Shown: piece after piece, positions 16,484 to 27,310 of the stretch | How the letters are laid out: the number at the start of each line of letters is the position of its first letter | How positions within the stretch are numbered: the stretch's first letter is position 1 | NCBI RefSeq assembly: GCF_031178195.1 | Contig: NZ_JAPSJL010000001.1 | Coordinates: forward strand, 62,001-126,000 | Direction: 5' to 3' | Source of the DNA: Zhihengliuella sp. | GTDB taxonomy: Bacteria; Actinomycetota; Actinomycetes; Actinomycetales; Micrococcaceae | Length of the DNA: 64,000 bases | Made by a program: the position numbers and the translations under genes | Notes under the pieces: generated by a model | What the model was told of the DNA's origin: nothing | The model's input: only the letters and a program-made list of their open reading frames with translations | Databases searched by the model: none

Positions 16484-18222
16484 AGGGCACCGACACGTCG
16501 GATCTGTGGTGGAAGACCGGACTGATCTACTGCGTCGACGTCGAGAGCTTCCTGGACTCGAACGGCGACGGCGTGGGCGACCTCGCCGGACTGACCCGCC
16601 GCATCGACTACCTGGCCGAGCTCGGGGTGACCTGCCTGTGGCTCATGCCCTTCTACCCGACACCCGGGCGGGACGACGGCTACGACATCACGGACTTCTA
16701 CAACGTCGATCCGCGGCTGGGGAGCCTCGGGGACCTGGTGGCCCTGGTCCGGACCGCCCACGACCGGGGGATCCGCGTCATCGCGGACCTGGTGCTGAAC
16801 CACACCTCCGACCAGCACCCGTGGTTCCAGCGGGCGCAGGAGGACCCGGAGAGCCCGGAGCACGACTTCTACGTGTGGCGGGACACGGAGCCGCCGGACA
16901 CCTCCGACCTGGTCATCTTCCACGGCGAGCAGAAGAGCATCTGGTCCAAGAGCAAGAAGGCCGGCAAGTGGTACCTGCACCGCTTCTACAAGCACCAGCC
17001 GGACCTCAATGTCTCCAACCGGCGGGTGCGCAACGAGATCGCGAAGATCATCGGTTTCTGGCTGCAGCTGGGGCTCGACGGCTTCCGGGTGGACGCCGTC
17101 CCGCAACTGCTCACCGTGGGGTTGCACGACCAGATCGAGAACGACGGATTGACGGATCCGCACGGCTACCTCGGCGAGGTGCACGCCTTCATGCGCCGCC
17201 GCTCCACGGACGCGATCCTGCTCGGCGAGGTCAACCTCCCCTACCGGGAGCAGGAGACGCTCTTCGGCACGCCCCCGGCGGTGGAGCTGGACCTGATCTT
17301 CGACTTCGTCGCGATGCAGAACCTGTACCTCTCGCTGGCGCGCGGCGAGGCCGGCCCGCTGGCGGCCGCGCTGCGCACCCGGCCGCCGATCGACGACGTC
17401 AACCAGTGGGTGACCTTCGTGCGCAACCACGACGAGCTGGCCCTGGACCAGCTCGGGGAGGCCGAACGCGAGGAGGTCTTCGCCGCGTTCGCTCCCGAGG
17501 AGCGCCACCGCGCCTTCGGGCGCGGCATCCGCCGCCGGCTGCCGCCGATGCTCGAGGGCGACCAGCAGCGGATCAGGATGGTGTACTCGCTCATGTTCTC
17601 CCTGCCGGGGACACCGGCCCTCTTCTACGGCGAGGAGCTGGGGATGGGCGAGGACATCGACGCCGAGGGCCGGCAGGCGGTCCGTTCGCCGATGCAGTGG
17701 GCCCCGGACGCGTCGGGCGGGTTCTCCGAGGCCGCGCCGGAGGAGCTGGTCGCGCCCGTGGTCGGCGGCGACTTCGGCCCGGAGAACATCAACGCGCACG
17801 ACGCCGCCGCGGACTCGACCTCGCTGTTCAACTTCATCCGCCGCCTGGCCGCGGCGCGGCGCCGGTCCGTGGTCCTCGGCTGGGGCTCCACCGAGTTGCT
17901 GGAGCAGCCGGAGACCGCCGTCCTGGCGCATCGGGCCGCACTCGACGGCCAGGACTTCGTGGCCGCGGTGCACAACTTCTCCGCCGAGCCGGTCGAGACG
18001 CGGGTGCTGATCCCCGATGCCGAGCCCGGTGACGAGCTGGAGATCCTGGTCGACGTCGGATCGGCCGGGAACGATGCGAAGGAGCCGATCGACGCCGGCG
18101 AGCACCGCCACCGCATCCGCAAGCTCACGGTCGAGGACGACCGGCGGGTCCCGGTCGCCCTGGAGCGCTACGGCTTCCTCTGGTTCCGCCCGTTCCGGCT
18201 GGGACCCGACGGCATCTTCTAG
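16480..18222 (+). CDS. GH13 alpha-amylase family enzyme (trehalose-synthase-like)
   Basis: 580-residue glycoside hydrolase family 13 protein. The catalytic residues are present: nucleophile Asp205 in GFRVDAVP, acid/base Glu250 in ILLGEVNLP, and Asp318 in FVRNHDEL. The opening WWKTGLIYCVDVESFLDSNGDGVGDLAGLTRRIDYLAELGVTCLWLMPFY is typical of trehalose synthase/oligo-1,6-glucosidase relatives, and a beta-sandwich domain C ends the protein. There is no fused maltokinase. GGAGG precedes the ATG, which overlaps the flavin oxidoreductase stop. It probably isomerises or hydrolyses maltose/trehalose-type sugars; exact specificity is not readable. Confidence 0.92.
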   Translation: MKGTDTSDLWWKTGLIYCVDVESFLDSNGDGVGDLAGLTRRIDYLAELGVTCLWLMPFYPTPGRDDGYDITDFYNVDPRLGSLGDLVALVRTAHDRGIRVIADLVLNHTSDQHPWFQRAQEDPESPEHDFYVWRDTEPPDTSDLVIFHGEQKSIWSKSKKAGKWYLHRFYKHQPDLNVSNRRVRNEIAKIIGFWLQLGLDGFRVDAVPQLLTVGLHDQIENDGLTDPHGYLGEVHAFMRRRSTDAILLGEVNLPYREQETLFGTPPAVELDLIFDFVAMQNLYLSLARGEAGPLAAALRTRPPIDDVNQWVTFVRNHDELALDQLGEAEREEVFAAFAPEERHRAFGRGIRRRLPPMLEGDQQRIRMVYSLMFSLPGTPALFYGEELGMGEDIDAEGRQAVRSPMQWAPDASGGFSEAAPEELVAPVVGGDFGPENINAHDAAADSTSLFNFIRRLAAARRRSVVLGWGSTELLEQPETAVLAHRAALDGQDFVAAVHNFSAEPVETRVLIPDAEPGDELEILVDVGSAGNDAKEPIDAGEHRHRIRKLTVEDDRRVPVALERYGFLWFRPFRLGPDGIF

Positions 18223-18246
18223 CCACGGCGGATCCGCACGCGATCC

Positions 18247-20717
<2,471 letters not shown>

Positions 20718-20867
20718 CCGGCCCGCCGGCGGCGGGGCCGGACCGCCCGCGGGCCACGCCGGGAGCCCGCCGACGGACGCCGCGGACCGGTGCGCCCGGC
20801 ACTGCGCCGGGGCCGCCGTCGCACCGTTCTATGACGCCGCCGACAGGCGGGATCCGCGCCACGTTGG

Positions 20868-20873
20868 TACCGT
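20868..20873 (+). promoter_or_regulatory. Candidate -10 of ppc
   Basis: TACCGT about 78 bp before the ppc start, inside the otherwise featureless 234-bp gap after tgt. No clear -35 is visible. Confidence 0.3.
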
Positions 20874-20951
20874 GTGAGCCATCTGACGTGACGACGGGGT
20901 CGCGTGAAGTCCGACTGCCGCGGCGATCCCGCGGCGTGATCGAGGAGATTC

Positions 20952-23750
20952 ATGCCCCACGAGAGAACACTTCACAGCGCCCGGAACCAGGCCGCGCAGG
21001 AGCCCCGGAACGGGGCCGCGGACGACGTCGTGATCGGCGCGGCGGACGGTACCGCGGACGGTGCCGCGGACGGTGCGACGGCGGAGGCCGCGGCCCGCGC
21101 GGTCGCCTCCCACGAGATCCCCGAGGCGATGCGCCACGACGTCGGCCTGCTCGTCGGCTTGCTGGGCCAGGTGCTCACCGAGTACGGCGCCGACGGTCTG
21201 CTCGACGACGTCGAGCGGCTCCGCGGCCTGACCATCGAGGCGCTCGGCGATCCCGACGGCGAGGCCCTGCGGTCCGCCGAGGAGCTCGTCGAGTCCTTCA
21301 CCACCGAGCGGGCCGAGGAGGTCGCCCGGGCCTTCACCTGCTACTTCCTGCTGGCCAACCTCGCCGAGGAGCAGCAGCGGATCCGCGCGCTGCGGGCCCG
21401 CGACGGGCAGGTCCCGCTGGAGGAGCAGGAGCCCTCCGAGTCGGTGGCCGCGGCCTTCACGCACCTGGCCGGCGAGGTCGGCCGGGACGAGGCCGAGCGC
21501 CGGCTGCGCGAGCTCCGCTTCCACCCGGTGCTCACGGCGCATCCCACCGAGGCACGCCGCAACGCGGTCTCCGCGTCCATCCGCCGGATCGGCGACCTCC
21601 TGGACGAGCGCAACGACCCGCGACTCGGGGCCGGTGCCCGCGACCGGACCACGCGCCGGCTGCTCGCCGAGATCGACAATCTCTGGCGCACCGCGCAGCT
21701 GCGCGTGGCCAGCCCCTCCCCGCTGGACGAGGTCCGCAACGCCCTGGCCGTCTTCGACTCGTCCTTCTCCAGCGTCTTCGCCGCGGCCTACCGCCGCATG
21801 GACGACTGGCTCCAGGGCGAGGCACGCGGCACCCGGCCGCCCCTGGCGCCGTCGTTCATCCGGCTGGGGTCCTGGATCGGCGGCGATCGCGACGGCAACC
21901 CGAACGTGACGGCCCAGGTCACGCGCGCCGCCGTCGGGCAGGCCGCCGACCGGGTGCTCGCCGAGCTCGCCGAGCGCACCCGCCGCGTCGGCACGGCCCT
22001 GACGCCGGACGAGCGGTTCGCGACGGCCTCCGCCGAGCTGACGGCCCTGTGGAACCGGCAGCGCCAGCTCTCCGACGAGCTCACCGACGCCGCGGCCGCG
22101 CACTCCCCCAACGAGCCGCACCGGCAGGTGCTGCTGGCCGTGGCCGGCAGGCTGGACGCGACCCGGGCCCGCGACGCCGACCTGTCCTACGCGCGCCCGG
22201 ACGAGCTCCTCGCCGACCTCGCCGTGGTGCAGGACTCGCTCGCCGCGGCCGGGGACGTCCGCGCCGCGTACGGTGAGCTGCAGGAGCTGATCTGGCAGGT
22301 GGAGACGTTCGGCTTCCACCTGGCCGAGCTGGAGGTTCGCCAGCACTCCAAGGTCCACTCGCAGACCCTGCAGTGGCTCGCGGACCCGGAGTCGGTGGAG
22401 CGGATGGCCGTCCCGGGCGAGGAGGTGCTGGAGACGTTCCGCGCGATCGCCGCCGTCCAGCAGCGCTACGGCGTGGACGCCGCCCGTCGGTACATCGTCT
22501 CCTTCACGACGTCGGCCCAGAACCTCGCCGATGTCTACACGCTGGCCGAGCACGCGCTCGGATCCGCCGAGGACGCCCCGGTCCTGGACGTGGTCCCGCT
22601 GTTCGAGACCTACCAGGACCTGCAGAACGCACCGCGGATCCTCGAGGAGATGCTGGAGATCCCGGCCGTGCAGCGCCGGCTCGAGGCGACGGGGCGCCGG
22701 CTGGAGATCATGCTCGGCTACTCGGACTCCGCCAAGGACGTGGGGCCGGTGGCCGCGACGCTGGCACTGTACGAGGCGCAGGAGAGGATCGCCGCCTGGG
22801 CGCAGCGGCACGGCATCCTCCTCACCCAGTTCCACGGCCGCGGCGGCGCCCTGGGCCGCGGCGGCGGACCGGCCAACCGGGCGATCCTCGCCCAGCCCCC
22901 GCACTCGGTGGACCTGCGGTTCAAGGTCACCGAGCAGGGCGAGGTCATCTCGGCGCGCTACGGCCACCCGGAGATCGCGCTGCGGCACATCGAGCAGGTC
23001 GCCGCGGCCACGCTGATGGCCTCGGCGCCGTCGACCGAGCAGCGCAACGCGCGTGCCGCGGAGCGCTTCGCCGATCTGGCCGCGCGCATGGACGCCGTCT
23101 CGCGGGAGCGGTTCGACGGGCTCGTCGGCGCCGACGGCTTCGCGCCCTGGTTCGCGCAGGTCACGCCGCAGGACGAGGTGGGCCTGCTGGCCATCGGCTC
23201 GCGCCCGGCCAAGCGCGGTCTCTCCGTGGAGTCGCTCGAGGACCTGCGTGCCATCCCGTGGAACTTCGCGTGGAGTCAGGCCCGCATCAACCTGACCGGC
23301 TGGTACGGCCTGGGCTCGGCACTGGAGGCCGTCGGGGACACGGACCTGCTGCGCTCCGCGTACGCGGAGTGGCCGCTGTTCCGCGCACTGATCGACAACA
23401 TCGAGATGTCGCTGGCGAAGACGGACCGGCGCATCGCCGAGCGCTACCTCGCGCTCGGCGACCGCGACGATCTCGCCGCCCTGGTGCTGGAGGAGCTGGA
23501 CCTGACCACCAAGTGGGTCCTGGCGATCACAGAGCAGGACCGGCTGCTGCAGGACCACCGCGTCCTCGGCCGCGCCGTCGAGTTGCGCAACCCCTATGTC
23601 GACGCGCTCTCGCTGCTGCAGCTGCGGGCGCTGCGCACCCTGCGCTCGGAGGACGCCGGGAGTCTGGACGACGCCGAGCTCGACGACCAGCGCGACCTGC
23701 TCCTGCTGACGCTCAAGGGCGTCGCGGCCGGCCTGCAGAACACCGGATAG
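20952..23750 (+). CDS. ppc: Phosphoenolpyruvate carboxylase
   Basis: 932 residues. It carboxylates PEP with bicarbonate to oxaloacetate, an anaplerotic step. All landmark motifs are present: the catalytic-His motif FHPVLTAHPTEARRN, GSWIGGDRDGNPNVT, the second family signature containing GYSDSAKDVGPVAATLALYEAQ, the glycine loop FHGRGGALGRGGGP, and the C-terminal QNTG. The first 55 or so residues are an Ala/Asp/Gly-rich extension with three 12-bp repeats. GAGGAG lies 6 bp before ATG 20952. It is monocistronic, with a strong terminator at 23858-23897. Confidence 0.97.
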   Translation: MPHERTLHSARNQAAQEPRNGAADDVVIGAADGTADGAADGATAEAAARAVASHEIPEAMRHDVGLLVGLLGQVLTEYGADGLLDDVERLRGLTIEALGDPDGEALRSAEELVESFTTERAEEVARAFTCYFLLANLAEEQQRIRALRARDGQVPLEEQEPSESVAAAFTHLAGEVGRDEAERRLRELRFHPVLTAHPTEARRNAVSASIRRIGDLLDERNDPRLGAGARDRTTRRLLAEIDNLWRTAQLRVASPSPLDEVRNALAVFDSSFSSVFAAAYRRMDDWLQGEARGTRPPLAPSFIRLGSWIGGDRDGNPNVTAQVTRAAVGQAADRVLAELAERTRRVGTALTPDERFATASAELTALWNRQRQLSDELTDAAAAHSPNEPHRQVLLAVAGRLDATRARDADLSYARPDELLADLAVVQDSLAAAGDVRAAYGELQELIWQVETFGFHLAELEVRQHSKVHSQTLQWLADPESVERMAVPGEEVLETFRAIAAVQQRYGVDAARRYIVSFTTSAQNLADVYTLAEHALGSAEDAPVLDVVPLFETYQDLQNAPRILEEMLEIPAVQRRLEATGRRLEIMLGYSDSAKDVGPVAATLALYEAQERIAAWAQRHGILLTQFHGRGGALGRGGGPANRAILAQPPHSVDLRFKVTEQGEVISARYGHPEIALRHIEQVAAATLMASAPSTEQRNARAAERFADLAARMDAVSRERFDGLVGADGFAPWFAQVTPQDEVGLLAIGSRPAKRGLSVESLEDLRAIPWNFAWSQARINLTGWYGLGSALEAVGDTDLLRSAYAEWPLFRALIDNIEMSLAKTDRRIAERYLALGDRDDLAALVLEELDLTTKWVLAITEQDRLLQDHRVLGRAVELRNPYVDALSLLQLRALRTLRSEDAGSLDDAELDDQRDLLLLTLKGVAAGLQNTG
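21042..21077 (+). repeat. Three 12-bp tandem repeats in the ppc N-terminus
   Basis: Units GCGGACGGTACC, GCGGACGGTGCC and GCGGACGGTGCG encode ADGT/ADGA in the disordered N-terminal extension. The frame is kept. Confidence 0.8.
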
Positions 23751-23797
23751 GCGGGCGTCGGGAGACCCACGGCCGGCCGCGCCGACCGCCGACCCGG

Positions 23798-23842
23798 CCG
23801 GGCTCTCCCGGACCGGGCTCTCCCGGGCCAGGCTCGCCCGGT
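23798..23842 (+). repeat. Three imperfect 15-bp tandem repeats after ppc
   Basis: CCGGGCTCTCCCGGA, CCGGGCTCTCCCGGG and CCAGGCTCGCCCGGT in direct succession, in non-coding DNA just before the ppc terminator. Each unit contains its own small inverted repeat. Confidence 0.8.
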
Positions 23843-23857
23843 CCGCGCCCTCGGCGC

Positions 23858-23897
23858 ACGACGACGGCGGCACCCGCGTGGGTGCCGCCGTCGTCGT
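23858..23897 (+). terminator. Hairpin terminator after ppc
   Basis: A perfect 18-bp stem (ACGACGACGGCGGCACCC paired with its complement) and a GCGT loop, 108 bp after the ppc stop. Confidence 0.8.
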
Positions 23898-23996
23898 CCG
23901 TCCGCCCGTCCCGCCCCCGGGACCGCCCGTGCCACAGAGCCAGAGAGCCGCGGTTCAGCGGCGCCGCGTGCTTTCACCGTCGCCCCCGCCGTTGGT

Positions 23997-24009
23997 TAGA
24001 GTCGGAAGC
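23997..24009 (+). promoter_or_regulatory. -10 element of a leaderless transcript (small membrane protein)
   Basis: TAGAGT (23997-24002), then seven bases, then ATG 24010. Confidence 0.5.
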
Positions 24010-24264
24010 ATGGAGCCCCTCGCGCGTCGACCGCTGCTGCCGGAGACGCTGCGCGGACGCCTGACGCTGTGGCTGATGCTCTCCACCGCCGTGCTGGTCC
24101 TGGGCTACTGCGGCTCGCTCCTGCTGCCGGAGGAGCTGCCCGCTCCCGACGCCGGCAGCGCGTTCAAGGTTCTCTTCACGACGCTTCCGCTCCTGTACGG
24201 TCGCGGCGGACTGCAGAGCGGCCGTCCCCGCGCCGACGGCCCCCGCGGCCAGCAAGCCGACTGA
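24010..24264 (+). CDS. Small uncharacterised membrane protein
   Basis: 84 residues. A basic N-terminus (MEPLARRPLLPETLRGR) is followed by one strong hydrophobic segment (LTLWLMLSTAVLVLGYCGSLLL), a weaker second one (AFKVLFTTLPLLYG), and a polar Arg/Gly-rich tail. I recognise no family. Support comes from the leaderless-type promoter placed exactly seven bases upstream and from codon bias. It converges on the yhhQ-like gene, with a hairpin between them. Confidence 0.6.
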   Translation: MEPLARRPLLPETLRGRLTLWLMLSTAVLVLGYCGSLLLPEELPAPDAGSAFKVLFTTLPLLYGRGGLQSGRPRADGPRGQQAD

Positions 24265-24268
24265 GCGC

Positions 24269-24309
24269 CGCGGCCTGAGCGCTTCCTCGGCGCCGGAGGT
24301 CAGGCCGCG
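24269..24309. terminator. Possible bidirectional hairpin
   Basis: CGCGGCCTGA (24269-24278) pairs with TCAGGCCGCG (24300-24309), which contains the stop codon of the minus-strand transporter. The loop is about 21 bases, so the structure is only moderately convincing. Confidence 0.4.
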
Positions 24310-24998
24310 TAGGTGGGCTCGCGGCGCTTGAACCAGGCGATCACGGCGGAGGTGACCGGGACGAGGATGACCTCCACGGCCGTCTTGTAGAGGAATCCGA
24401 CCACCACGTAGTTCACGAAGGTGCCCGCGTCCGTGATGCCGATGACCCCAGCGGCGATGGAGCAGAAGATCAAGGTGTCGGCGAACTCGCCGACACCCGT
24501 GGAGCCGATGAGCCGGGCGACGAGTCCACGCTCCCCGAAGCGCTCCTTCATCCGCACCAACACCCACGAGTTGAGCGTCTGGCCGGCGGCGAAGCCGAGC
24601 AGCGACGCGGCCACGATCTGCCACACCGGGCCCAGCGTCGCGGCGAGCGCCTCCTGCCCCTCGTACCACTCGGCGCCGGGCAGGGCGATGATGACCCAGA
24701 AGCACAGGCTGGTGAAGGCGGAGAGCGCGAAGGTTGTGACGATCGCCCGGCGCGCGGCCTTGAACCCGTACACCTCGGATACCACGTCGCCGAGGATGTA
24801 GGCCATCGGGAAGAGGAAGAAGCCGCCGTCGGTGACGATCGGCCCGAAGGTCACGCCCTTGGTGGCGCCGATGTTGGACAGGACGACGACGACCGCCATC
24901 AGCGCGAGCACGGTGGCGAAGTAGGGGCTGCCGGCCGAGGCGAACGCCGCGTGGGCGGTGCGCTGGGGCGCAGTGGAGCGAGGAGTGGCTGAGGCCAT
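24300..24998 (-). CDS. yhhQ: YhhQ/VUT-family queuosine-precursor transporter
   Basis: 232 residues with about six membrane segments. Family landmarks are LSNIGATKGVTFGPIVTDGGFFLFPMAYILGDVVSEVYGFKAARRAI (the GD-x3-E-VYG motif), LNSWVLVRMKERFG, and GSTGVGEFADTLIFCSIA. YhhQ proteins import preQ0, preQ1 or queuine precursors. With tgt 3.6 kb away it suggests salvage of the tRNA modification. GACACT lies six bases before ATG 24998 and no ribosome-binding site is seen, so it is probably leaderless. I found no convincing preQ1 riboswitch upstream. Confidence 0.92.
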   Translation of the reverse strand: MASATPRSTAPQRTAHAAFASAGSPYFATVLALMAVVVVLSNIGATKGVTFGPIVTDGGFFLFPMAYILGDVVSEVYGFKAARRAIVTTFALSAFTSLCFWVIIALPGAEWYEGQEALAATLGPVWQIVAASLLGFAAGQTLNSWVLVRMKERFGERGLVARLIGSTGVGEFADTLIFCSIAAGVIGITDAGTFVNYVVVGFLYKTAVEVILVPVTSAVIAWFKRREPTYAA

Positions 24999-25010
24999 GA
25001 GGTGAGTGTC
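24999..25010 (-). promoter_or_regulatory. -10 element of a leaderless transcript (yhhQ)
   Basis: On the minus strand GACACT (25010-25005) is followed by six bases and ATG 24998. The same hexamer and spacing occur at the rluA-like gene. Confidence 0.5.
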
Positions 25011-25121
25011 CCGTTTCTTAAGTGGTTCGCCTGGCGCCCCGGGCGATGTCCGCCGGCGCCGGCTGTATTAGCACTTGCCCCGCAATTCTCCCACGCACCG
25101 CCCCTCCTTAAGCCCCGCTGA

Positions 25122-25156
25122 TTGCGCAACCCCGTCCCGGCCAACATAATGGCGCC
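25122..25156 (+). promoter_or_regulatory. Leaderless promoter of the penicillin-binding protein gene
   Basis: TTGCGC (25122-25127), a 17-bp spacer, CATAAT (25145-25150), then six bases to ATG 25157. Both hexamers and the ideal spacing make this the best-formed leaderless promoter in the window. Confidence 0.65.
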
Positions 25157-27175
25157 ATGCGTCCACTCCTCCGCGGCCTCGGCCTCGTCTCTGTCCTGAG
25201 CCTCGCCGGGGCGTCCCTGGCCGCGTGCAGTCCGGCGCCGCCGGATCCCCGTCCGGCCGCCGAGGCGCTGGTGGAGGCCCTCGACGCCGGCGATCTTTCG
25301 GCCGTGCCGATGACGGGGGTCGAGCCTGCCGCGGCGACCGAGACCCTGACGACGGCGTACGGATCGCTGGAGGCGGTGGACCGCGACCACTCGCTCGTCT
25401 CCGTCGCCGTCGACGAGGACTCCGCCGAGGGCGACGGCCCTGCCACGGCGACGGGTACGATCCGCACCGTCTGGGACATGGACGAGACCGACAACGACTT
25501 CACCTACGAGACCCGGGCCACGTGGGAGCTCGACGAGGAGTCCGACCGGTGGCAGCTGCGCTTCGATCCCGCACTGCTGGCGCCAGACCTCGCCGCGGGA
25601 GAGTCGCTCGCTGTCTCCTACGAACCGGCCCCGCGCGGGGAGATCCTCGGTGCCGGCGGCGACGTCCTCGTGACCGAGCGGCCCGTGGTCCGGGTGGGCA
25701 TCGACAAGACCCGCGCCGAGGCCGACACGTGGGAGTCGTCGGCCCGGGCGCTGGCCGAGCTGGTCGGCGTCGACCCGGACGCGTACGCCGAGCGGGTAGC
25801 GGCCGCCGGCGAGCGCGCCTGGGTCGAGGCGATCGTGCTGCGCGACGACGAGACGCGGACGGCCACCGACGCCGAGATCGCGGCCATCCCGGGCGCCGCC
25901 GCCAACCCGGACACCCTGCCGCTGGCCCCGACCCGCACCTTCGCCCGCCCCCTGCTCGGTTCCGTGGGCCAGGCGACGGCGGAGATCATCGAGGCGTCCG
26001 ACGGCCGCGTCAGCGCCGGGGACCAGGTGGGCCTCTCCGGTCTGCAGTCGGCCTACGACGCCACACTCGCCGGGACCGCCGGACTGACGGTCTCCCGCTA
26101 CTCCGCGGAGGGAGAGCCGGTCGCCGAGCTCTTCTCGGCCGAGCCCGCCCCCGGAGCGGATGTGGAGACCACGCTCGACCGGGACCTCCAGGCCCTCGCC
26201 GACTCGCTGATCGCCGACTCCGCCTCGCCGGCCTCCATCGTCGCCGTCCGCCCGTCCGACGGCGCTGTCCTCGCCGCCGCCTCCGGCCCCGAGGACAACG
26301 GCTACAACACCGCCCTACTGGGCCGGTACGCGCCAGGCTCCACCTTCAAGGTGGTCACCGCCCTCGCGATGCTGCGCGACGGCGCCACCCCGGAGACCGA
26401 GGTCCAGTGCCCCGAGACCATCACGGTCGACGGCCGGTCCTTCAAGAACTACGACGGCTACCCGGAGTCCTCCCTCGGGACCATCACCCTGGCGGAGGCG
26501 CTCGCCCAGTCCTGCAACACGGTCTTCATCCAGGCCGCCGGCGATCTCGGCGCACCGGCCCTCGCCGAGGCCGCCGCCGCCCTCGGCCTGACGGCGGAGG
26601 CCGCCACGGGGCTGGAGGCCTTCCTCGGCTCGGTCGCCGCCGACTCCACGGGCACGGAGCTGGGCGCCAACGGGATCGGCCAGGGCGTCGTCCAGTCGTC
26701 CCCGCTGGGCATGGCGACGGTCATGGCCTCGGTCGTCGCCGGCGGCACCGTCCAGCCGCGGCTGGTCGTCGATCCGGCGCCCGAGGGCGCCGCGTCGGCA
26801 ACGGGATCGCCGGCGGAGTCGACCCCGCCATCGGAGTCGGACTCGTCGTCGGCGTCGGACTCGTCGTCGTCTGCGGCGCCGGCCGAGTCCGCGCTGACCG
26901 ACGAGGAGGCCGGGACGCTCGCGGCGATGATGGCGGGGACGGTGGAGCGCGGCACACTGACCGACCTGCAGTCGGTCCCGGGGGCGGCTGTGATCGGCAA
27001 GAGCGGCACGGCCGAGTACGACGCCGAGCAGAACGCGCACGCCTGGGTGATCGCGGCGCAGGAGGACCTCGCCGTCGTCGCCTTCGTCGAGGACGGACAG
27101 GGCGGCTCGCAGACGGCCGGGCCCCTGGTGCGCGACTTCCTCACGGGCGCGCGGGAAGCCTCGGCGGCCGAGTAA
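25157..27175 (+). CDS. Lipoprotein penicillin-binding protein (MecA/PBP3-like transpeptidase)
   Basis: 672 residues. The N-terminal signal ends in a lipobox (GASLAACS), so the protein should be lipid-anchored outside the membrane. An NTF2-like domain (residues 30-150), a dimerisation domain with RGEILGAGGDVLVTERPV, and the transpeptidase domain follow. The active-site motifs are Ser in GSTFKV (SxxK), SCN in AQSCNTVF, and KSGTAE. It cross-links peptidoglycan or acts as a low-affinity PBP. A Ser/Asp-rich linker (ESDSSSASDSSSS) interrupts the domain before KSG. Expressed from a leaderless promoter. Confidence 0.93.
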   Translation: MRPLLRGLGLVSVLSLAGASLAACSPAPPDPRPAAEALVEALDAGDLSAVPMTGVEPAAATETLTTAYGSLEAVDRDHSLVSVAVDEDSAEGDGPATATGTIRTVWDMDETDNDFTYETRATWELDEESDRWQLRFDPALLAPDLAAGESLAVSYEPAPRGEILGAGGDVLVTERPVVRVGIDKTRAEADTWESSARALAELVGVDPDAYAERVAAAGERAWVEAIVLRDDETRTATDAEIAAIPGAAANPDTLPLAPTRTFARPLLGSVGQATAEIIEASDGRVSAGDQVGLSGLQSAYDATLAGTAGLTVSRYSAEGEPVAELFSAEPAPGADVETTLDRDLQALADSLIADSASPASIVAVRPSDGAVLAAASGPEDNGYNTALLGRYAPGSTFKVVTALAMLRDGATPETEVQCPETITVDGRSFKNYDGYPESSLGTITLAEALAQSCNTVFIQAAGDLGAPALAEAAAALGLTAEAATGLEAFLGSVAADSTGTELGANGIGQGVVQSSPLGMATVMASVVAGGTVQPRLVVDPAPEGAASATGSPAESTPPSESDSSSASDSSSSAAPAESALTDEEAGTLAAMMAGTVERGTLTDLQSVPGAAVIGKSGTAEYDAEQNAHAWVIAAQEDLAVVAFVEDGQGGSQTAGPLVRDFLTGAREASAAE

Positions 27176-27243
27176 CCAGCCGCCGCGTCGCCAGCAGGCC
27201 GATGGGTCGCAGGCAGCCTCGGACCAAGGTGGCAACCTGCACA

Positions 27244-27289
27244 GCCCGGTCCCGGGAGGAGGGCGCTTCGCGCGAATGCAGGACCGGGC
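27244..27289 (+). terminator. Possible hairpin after the PBP gene
   Basis: GCCCGGTCC (27244-27252) pairs with GGACCGGGC (27281-27289) around a 28-base loop containing a smaller GCGC-TTC-GCGC hairpin. It ends just before the next promoter. Confidence 0.4.
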
Positions 27290-27297
27290 CCCGCCCC

Positions 27298-27310
27298 TAA
27301 AATGGGGGCC
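27298..27310 (+). promoter_or_regulatory. -10 element of a leaderless transcript (pdxK-like)
   Basis: TAAAAT (27298-27303) and seven bases before ATG 27311. An in-frame ATG at 27302 lies within the hexamer and would leave no room for a promoter, which supports 27311 as the start. Confidence 0.6.

Noticed and set aside
24999-25100. preQ1 riboswitch in front of the YhhQ transporter
   Set aside because: A -10 hexamer lies six bases before the start codon, so there is no leader, and I could not match a preQ1 aptamer core.
27302-27310. ATG 27302 as the start of the PdxK-like gene
   Set aside because: It lies inside the TAAAAT -10 hexamer; the in-frame ATG 27311 is at leaderless distance.
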